Assembly: GCA_028098005.1 (NCBI GenBank)
Contig: JAOHFM010000045.1
Location: 1 to 13,091, forward strand
Direction of reading: 5' to 3'
DNA length: 13,091 bases
Source of the DNA: Psychrosphaera sp.
GTDB taxonomy: Bacteria > Pseudomonadota > Gammaproteobacteria > Enterobacterales > Alteromonadaceae
Each line of letters opens with the position of its first letter. The stretch's first letter is position 1. Below the pieces are notes generated by a model. That model had not been told where the DNA came from. It saw only the letters and a program-made list of their open reading frames with translations, and ran no database searches. The translations under genes were made by a program, and so were the position numbers. Positions 6,889-13,091 of this stretch are shown one piece after another.

Positions 6889-8844
6889 ATGGCAGTAAAA
6901 AAGGTTCAAAATAGTATGAGCAAATTCGTAAAGTTAAGCGCATTTTGCTTGATTACTTTACCGTTGCAGCTGCTATCTGCGCCATTAAGTTCAGACTCTA
7001 CAAACACCAACACAAATCGCGTCTCTTTTGAAGAGTTTGAAGAGCTTGCGCAAGCTGGTGATACAAACGACTATCTAAAGCTCGTAAATGCCTTTTCAAA
7101 GTACCCACTTTTTCCATATGCAAAAGCAAACTATTTGTCTGCAACTTTAGATATTGGGAAAAAAGCCGTCATTAATCAGTTCATTGAAGAGTATGATGGG
7201 GCTCCTTTTGTTCCCGCATTAAAATTAAAGTGGGTTCACTATTTAGCGAATAATAATTACAGAGATGCATTTTTTGATGTTTATCAACTTGGCGCTGATA
7301 GCGCATTAGATTGTCGGTATTTAGGTTGGCAATTAGAACTCAGCTCGTTGGAACAAATAAGCGACCAGATAGCAGATGTCTGGGTGACTAATAAATCATT
7401 ACCCAAAGAATGTGATGGATTATTTTCTGCTTGGTACAACAGTGATTTACTTAAACCAAAAGATGCCTTACAAAGAGTAAAACTCGCTGCACTCTCTGGT
7501 AATTATAAACTTGCTCGATATTTAAAGCGTTATTTACCTTCCGATCACCAATATCTTGTGGATTTATGGATTAAAGCGAGCAAGCGACCAAAAACAATAT
7601 ACCGTAAAGGTTTTTTCCTGTTTCATAATGATAATGAAGTAGATATCTTAAAAGTGTTTTCAAGTAAGTTGGCGTTTGCAAACCCAGAACGCTTTTACCA
7701 GTGGTGGGGAGATAAAAAGTCGACCCATAGATTTGAAGACAAAACTAAAGTCTACATTGATAAAAAGTCAGCAATAGCTCTTGCGGTGAACAAATCACCA
7801 ATGGCGCTGGACTTGCTTAATGCCTTACCAAATGATGTTGTTGACGAGAGTGTAAAACAGTGGAAATTGGCAAGAGCGTTGGCGACCAATAATTGGCAAG
7901 TGGTTTTGGATACGCTTGACTCTTTACCAGAGCTATACCAGGTCGATCCATCGGTGGTATTTTGGCGTGCTAAAGCGGAACTCGAAGTTGGCGATAAAGG
8001 TTATGCTAATCGATTACTCTCAGAGCTTGCTGAACGTCGTGATTATTATGGTTTTATGGCGGCCTCATCACTAGATGTTGATTTAAATATTCGTCACGAG
8101 CCCATAACTGCTAACGTGGTATTGCAATCTAAAATAAAAAATAATGACACATTTAAAAGAGCATTAGCTTTGTATCACTCCAACTCGCTGTTACGTGCAA
8201 GGAAAGAGTGGAACTACTTAGCCAGAAAAGTCTCTGAAGAGGAGTTACTGGTGGCTTCACAAATGGCGGCGGAACACGGCTGGGTCGACAGGCCAATTTT
8301 GGCATTGTCTAAAGTAGACTACTTAAATGATGTTGAGTTACGTTTTCCACTTGCTTTCAATCAGATTATCCAACAACAGGCAGAACGAACTGGTTTACCG
8401 GCAAGTTTGATTTTCGCTATTATTCGCAGGGAAAGTTCTTTTATTGAAGATGCCTTTTCTTCAGCGGGCGCAGCAGGTCTTATGCAAATTAAGCCAGCTA
8501 CGGCTTCTGTTGTTGCTCGAAAACGAGTTTCAAAATACGAATTGTTTGAACCAGAAACAAACTTGAAGTACGCCACCTCATATTTAGAGAAGTTACTGGA
8601 CAAAACAGACCAACACTTAGTATTGGCAGCGGCGTCGTATAACGCCGGTTATCATAGGGTTAAGAAGTGGTTACCAAAAGAAGCGGTAAATGCAGACGCG
8701 TGGATTGAGTCTATTCCTTACAAGGAAACAAGAAACTATGTAAAGGCTGTACTCGCTTACAAACAGGTTTATCAAAATCTCTTACAAGAAGAGTCAACGT
8801 TGACCGCTGATATCACAACGCTGCAGGTTAAGCCGGAAATTTAG
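6889..8844 (+). CDS. slt: Soluble lytic murein transglycosylase (Slt70 type)
   Basis: Lytic transglycosylases cleave the MurNAc-GlcNAc bond of peptidoglycan in the periplasm with formation of 1,6-anhydroMurNAc, and so act in wall turnover and recycling. The product is 651 residues (E. coli Slt70 precursor about 645). A signal peptide is visible near the N-terminus, with hydrophobic core LSAFCLITLPLQLLSA and likely cleavage after SA; no lipobox is present. Residues of about 45-480 are the helical-repeat U and L domains. The C-terminal SLT domain has catalytic Glu515 in RRESSF, then AAGLMQIKPATA, NLKYATSYLEKLL and AAASYNAGYHRVKKWL. A second in-frame ATG at 6916 gives a more typical signal peptide (MSKFVK). 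The first ATG has a GGTGAAG site close upstream, so the start is uncertain by nine codons. It is transcribed divergently from fadB and followed after 67 bases by pepQ. Confidence 0.94.
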   Translation: MAVKKVQNSMSKFVKLSAFCLITLPLQLLSAPLSSDSTNTNTNRVSFEEFEELAQAGDTNDYLKLVNAFSKYPLFPYAKANYLSATLDIGKKAVINQFIEEYDGAPFVPALKLKWVHYLANNNYRDAFFDVYQLGADSALDCRYLGWQLELSSLEQISDQIADVWVTNKSLPKECDGLFSAWYNSDLLKPKDALQRVKLAALSGNYKLARYLKRYLPSDHQYLVDLWIKASKRPKTIYRKGFFLFHNDNEVDILKVFSSKLAFANPERFYQWWGDKKSTHRFEDKTKVYIDKKSAIALAVNKSPMALDLLNALPNDVVDESVKQWKLARALATNNWQVVLDTLDSLPELYQVDPSVVFWRAKAELEVGDKGYANRLLSELAERRDYYGFMAASSLDVDLNIRHEPITANVVLQSKIKNNDTFKRALALYHSNSLLRARKEWNYLARKVSEEELLVASQMAAEHGWVDRPILALSKVDYLNDVELRFPLAFNQIIQQQAERTGLPASLIFAIIRRESSFIEDAFSSAGAAGLMQIKPATASVVARKRVSKYELFEPETNLKYATSYLEKLLDKTDQHLVLAAASYNAGYHRVKKWLPKEAVNADAWIESIPYKETRNYVKAVLAYKQVYQNLLQEESTLTADITTLQVKPEI

Positions 8845-8855
8845 CGGCTTAGCTT
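8825..8855 (+). other. Stem-loop over the slt stop codon
   Basis: TAAGCCG (8829-8835) and CGGCTTA (8845-8851) form a perfect seven-base stem with a nine-base loop that contains the slt TAG stop (8842-8844). Outer pairs, two of them G-T wobbles, could extend it to 8825/8855. No T run follows, so it is not a standard terminator. It may partly attenuate read-through into pepQ or protect the 3' end of slt mRNA. Confidence 0.4.
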
Positions 8856-8857
8856 AA

Positions 8858-8866
8858 TGTTATAAA
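8858..8866 (+). promoter_or_regulatory. Candidate extended -10 promoter for pepQ
   Basis: TGT followed by TATAAA (8861-8866) fits an extended -10 element (TGn then five of six bases of TATAAT). The -35 region at 16-18 bases upstream (about 8837-8843) is poor, which is usual for extended -10 promoters. Transcription would begin near 8873, giving a leader of about 39 bases that carries the hairpin at 8880-8904. Confidence 0.4.
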
Positions 8867-8879
8867 ATATAGGTGTTAC

Positions 8880-8904
8880 ACTCCTTAAATATATAAATAG
8901 GAGT
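8880..8904 (+). promoter_or_regulatory. pepQ ribosome-binding site inside a small hairpin
   Basis: AGGAGT (8899-8904) is a strong Shine-Dalgarno with about eight bases to the ATG at 8912. It supports this start over the next ATG at 8921. The same six bases are the exact complement of ACTCCT at 8880-8885, with a 13-base A+T-only loop between, so the mRNA could hide its own ribosome-binding site. The helix is short and would be only marginally stable. Confidence 0.45.
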
Positions 8905-8908
8905 ATAG

Positions 8909-10240
<1,332 letters not shown>

Positions 10241-10269
10241 TTCTACTTTAACGAACAATAAGAAAAACA

Positions 10270-11721
10270 ATGCAATATCGCGCCATTATTCGAATTTTAG
10301 GCTTACTGGTTTGTATTTTCAGTTTAGCCATGTTGCCACCGTCAATCGTATCGGTGATATATCGTGATGGTGGTGCGTTACCATTTGTATTAGCGTTTTT
10401 CTTTGCTTTATTTGCTGGTGGTTTAATTTATTACCCTAACCGCCATCAAAAGTCAGATTTGAGAGCCAGGGAAGGGTTCTTAATCGTTGTCTTCTTTTGG
10501 TTAGTACTGGGCTCTTTTGGTGCGCTGCCATTTATCTTCTCTGTTACTCCTGAAATAAAAATAGCCGACGCCTTTTTTGAATCCTTCTCTGGGTTAACCA
10601 CAACAGGGGCAACGGTTTTAACCGGTTTAGATGAGCTTCCCAAGTCATTCCAGTTTTATCGTCAGCAGCTGCAATGGCTAGGCGGTATGGGTATCATCGT
10701 TTTAGCGGTAGCTATACTTCCGTTACTAGGTGTTGGTGGTATGCAGCTTTATAGAGCTGAAACTCCAGGGCCAATGAAAGATAGCAAAATGACTCCTCGG
10801 ATTGCCGATACAGCTAAACACCTATGGTATATCTACGTAATCTTAACGTTAGCGTGTGGAGTGAGTTATTGGCTAGCTGGTATGTCGACATTTGATGCCA
10901 TTTGTCATGCCTTCTCAACAATCGCTATTGGTGGTTTTTCTACGCACGATGCGAGCTTAGCTTATTTTAATAGCCCCGCAATTAATATGATTTGTGTGGT
11001 GTTTTTGCTAATTGCTGCGGCAAATTTTTCGTTGCACTTTGCTGCGTTTAGAAACAAATCGGTTATGCATTATATTCGAGATCCAGAGTATAAAGCCTTC
11101 TTAGTCATCCAATTAGTATTGGCCGTTCTTTGCTTTTATATTCTTATTGAATACGAAGTGTTTGGCGACAAGTTTGAAGCATTAGATCAAGCTTTGCTTC
11201 AGTCTGTCTCTATGTCGACAACCGCTGGCTTTGCTACAACGAACTTTGCAGCTTGGCCTGTGTTTTTGCCTATATTGCTAATTTTTAGTTCGTTTATTGG
11301 GGGGTGTGCAAGCTCAACCGGTGGCGGGCTAAAGGTTGTAAGAGTAGTATTACTCTTTAAGCAAGGCATGAGAGAAATGAACCGCTTAGTTCACCCGAAA
11401 GCAATATACTCAATTAAACTCGGTAAAAAAGCGTTACCAGATAGAGTGGTAGAAGCTGTCTGGGGATTCTTCTCTGCATACACCTTAGTGTTTGTATTGA
11501 TCATGTTGGCGCTGGTGGGAACGGGTTTAGACAACTTAACCGCATTTACAGCGACGGCAGCAAGCTTAAATAACCTTGGCCCAGGTTTGGGAGAGGTAGC
11601 TCAAAACTATTCAAGCGTGACCGATACCGGCAAGTGGGTGCTAATGCTTGCAATGGTATTCGGTCGCTTAGAAGTATTTACCTTATTAGTGTTGTTTACG
11701 CCTGCATTCTGGCGCAGCTAA
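10270..11721 (+). CDS. trkH: Trk-type potassium channel subunit TrkH
   Basis: TrkH is the membrane pore of the low-affinity Trk potassium uptake system and works with the cytoplasmic nucleotide-binding ring protein TrkA, whose gene is not in this window. The product has exactly 483 residues, as in E. coli. It is hydrophobic throughout and shows the four pore-loop repeats of the SKT superfamily with their selectivity-filter glycines: TTTGATVL (110-117), IAIGGFST (218-225), STTAGFAT (316-323) and NNLGPGLG (434-441). Other conserved pieces are FFESFSGL, QWLGGMGIIVLAVAILP, GGMQLYRAE, IGGCASSTGGGLKV, LVHPKAIYSIKLG and the terminal GRLEVFTLLVLFTP. The Shine-Dalgarno is weak (an A-rich AATAAGAA before the ATG), consistent with reading from a shared transcript with pepQ. 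Its stop overlaps the stop of the converging PH-domain gene. Confidence 0.97.
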   Translation: MQYRAIIRILGLLVCIFSLAMLPPSIVSVIYRDGGALPFVLAFFFALFAGGLIYYPNRHQKSDLRAREGFLIVVFFWLVLGSFGALPFIFSVTPEIKIADAFFESFSGLTTTGATVLTGLDELPKSFQFYRQQLQWLGGMGIIVLAVAILPLLGVGGMQLYRAETPGPMKDSKMTPRIADTAKHLWYIYVILTLACGVSYWLAGMSTFDAICHAFSTIAIGGFSTHDASLAYFNSPAINMICVVFLLIAAANFSLHFAAFRNKSVMHYIRDPEYKAFLVIQLVLAVLCFYILIEYEVFGDKFEALDQALLQSVSMSTTAGFATTNFAAWPVFLPILLIFSSFIGGCASSTGGGLKVVRVVLLFKQGMREMNRLVHPKAIYSIKLGKKALPDRVVEAVWGFFSAYTLVFVLIMLALVGTGLDNLTAFTATAASLNNLGPGLGEVAQNYSSVTDTGKWVLMLAMVFGRLEVFTLLVLFTPAFWRS

Positions 11722-13091
11722 AGCCAAGATTTCTCGCTTCTTTCTATTTGGTAGGTGCATAAATTTAGAAACGCACGCGCCTTACGCTTTGGTACAAAAG
11801 GTAAACTTTCTTTTCCGTAAGGCAGCTGTAACACAATATTGGCTAAGTTGTTTCTGCGTAACATTGGAGTTTGTACCTGCGACACATTTTGCACTTTATA
11901 AAGTGGAAGCACGGTAATTTTTTGCCCAATAAACCCTGTTCTAATGGCAACAAAGTCATCGTTGAACCAAAGTCCATAGCGTCGCCATTTTAAATACACC
12001 AAACAAGCTCCAACGGGAGTAATCCCTAAAAGCCAAATCCAAGTTAAGTCAAACTGGATCAAAATCAGCGTTAATACAGTAAGCGGCGCTAACCAAAAAA
12101 GCACAATAACGTGGGAGATATAGCGAGCACTGATACCCATAAAATTTAACTCGTTTGTATTTAAATCACTGAATGTTTTGCCAACAATCTCAGGCCATAG
12201 CTCTGGATAAAGCGTTGGAATCGACAGGTTATTTTTATTTTTCGCATTCTGACCATGGGCAATGGCTAGCTGGTGGAACTGTACGGTGACACGCTTGAGT
12301 AACTTAAATACCCAATTTTGTTTGATACTGATTGCTTGAACTCTATGTTTTGCGATGGAGATTTGATGTTTCTCAAATAAGCCCGCAATGCGTTTAAATT
12401 GTTTACCTTGGTCGTACAACTCATAATTATAAAATTGAATGATAGAAGAGAGTACCGAGAGCATTAAGGCGGTAAAAATCACCAGCATAGTAAATAAAAC
12501 AACGGCAATGACATTTAACAATGGTGTTTGTGGCAGTACGGTTGTCAGCACTGAAACAATGTTAGGTACAATGGATTCTTTTGAAAATTCAACAATAGTT
12601 TCCATAAAGGGTGCCAATACCGCCAGTAAAATGAAGGTCATATTAGATGACAAGCCAAAGCGAGCAATTTCAGGCAAAGACAAACGGATAATAGGTTTCT
12701 TGTTTATGATTGCATTATTGCCTTCGTCGTCACTACTTTCTTGTAACGTCTCGGCATCAAGATCACTGGCTTTAAGCTGACTCTTATAGTCAAAAATATC
12801 AGTACGAACTTGTTCCGCATATTCATTTGATATGCCTGGTAGGCTTATTTCTTTTTGAGCTGAACCTGCAGAATCAAAAATACAATTAACTAGATTAAGC
12901 GGCGCAAAGTAAAAAGGGGTCGCAAGGTTTACGTTTTGTACTTTTTCAAACTTTAAGGTGGTTCTTTCTTTGCTGAGAATACCTCGTCGTAAGATAATTT
13001 GTCCGTGGGACACTCGATAGCGGAAATTACGATAATACAGAATTGAGAAGATGTTTAGCAACGAACAAATCGACATTGACGTTCTACCCGA
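11718..13091 (-). CDS. Multi-PH-domain (bPH2/DUF304) membrane protein, YdbT type, N-terminus outside window
   Basis: The frame stays open to the right edge (SGRTS precede the Met at 13076), so the real start lies beyond the window. The region after this Met already lies inside the first domain. Numbering from that Met, there are three similar bacterial PH modules (about 17-95, 217-300 and 365-440). Each has a turn such as RGILSKERT, AGLFEKHQI or TGFIGQKIT and then a helix entry KVQNVN, RVQAIS or KVQNVS. Between them are two pairs of membrane helices (about 139-163 and 186-216, then a pair near 325-365). This layout is the YdbT/DUF304 family, commonly encoded beside a smaller one-PH partner (YdbS type), which would be expected just upstream, beyond base 13091. 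Precise function is unknown; in Bacillus such genes are linked to resistance to antimicrobial peptides. The stop overlaps trkH's stop by four bases. Confidence 0.85.
   Translation of the reverse strand, partial: SGRTSMSICSLLNIFSILYYRNFRYRVSHGQIILRRGILSKERTTLKFEKVQNVNLATPFYFAPLNLVNCIFDSAGSAQKEISLPGISNEYAEQVRTDIFDYKSQLKASDLDAETLQESSDDEGNNAIINKKPIIRLSLPEIARFGLSSNMTFILLAVLAPFMETIVEFSKESIVPNIVSVLTTVLPQTPLLNVIAVVLFTMLVIFTALMLSVLSSIIQFYNYELYDQGKQFKRIAGLFEKHQISIAKHRVQAISIKQNWVFKLLKRVTVQFHQLAIAHGQNAKNKNNLSIPTLYPELWPEIVGKTFSDLNTNELNFMGISARYISHVIVLFWLAPLTVLTLILIQFDLTWIWLLGITPVGACLVYLKWRRYGLWFNDDFVAIRTGFIGQKITVLPLYKVQNVSQVQTPMLRRNNLANIVLQLPYGKESLPFVPKRKARAFLNLCTYQIERSEKSWL

Noticed and set aside
12439..12780. 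113-codon plus-strand open frame opposite the PH-domain gene
   Set aside because: Antisense shadow; the composition is that of a reversed hydrophobic segment and there is no start signal.

Overview
The window is ordinary core chromosome of a marine gammaproteobacterium. The protein sequences read like Alteromonadales, and a Colwelliaceae-type organism (Colwellia/Thalassotalea) is my best guess from the A+T-rich codon use (about 40% G+C by eye). No mobile element, CRISPR array, tRNA or rRNA gene is visible, and I do not see a convincing undescribed system. Ten protein genes fill almost all of the sequence. The longest stretch without a gene is the 220-base divergent region between fadB and the lytic transglycosylase gene.

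Layout. Bases 1-1266 hold the 3' part of glyS (glycyl-tRNA synthetase beta chain), closed by a clear intrinsic terminator. A small orphan lipoprotein gene follows (1390-1839, +). It converges on a minus-strand pair made of tusA (sulfur-relay protein, 2967-3200) and, 28 bases downstream, a six-helix membrane diguanylate cyclase (1865-2938). Next on the minus strand is the fadBA operon for fatty-acid beta-oxidation (6668 down to 3331), ending in a strong terminator. The fadB leader carries an excellent match to a FadR operator. Divergent from fadB runs a plus-strand series: a soluble lytic transglycosylase (slt, 6889-8844), proline dipeptidase pepQ (8912-10240) and the potassium channel subunit trkH (10270-11721). 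The window closes with a minus-strand, multi-PH-domain membrane protein of the YdbT type (11718 to the right edge, N-terminus cut off). Its stop codon overlaps that of trkH.

How the genes work together. FadB and FadA form the multienzyme beta-oxidation complex and are probably repressed by FadR when long-chain acyl-CoA is low. The fadBA / pepQ / trkH neighbourhood is the ancestral gammaproteobacterial arrangement known from E. coli. Here slt sits between fadB and pepQ, and yigZ, which lies between pepQ and trkH in E. coli, is absent. The other neighbours (glyS, tusA, diguanylate cyclase, PH-domain protein) have no obvious shared pathway.

The points most worth a second look are regulatory: the FadR site and a nearby partial copy plus a palindrome in the fadB-slt region, the tusA-cyclase pairing, and a small hairpin that would mask the pepQ ribosome-binding site.
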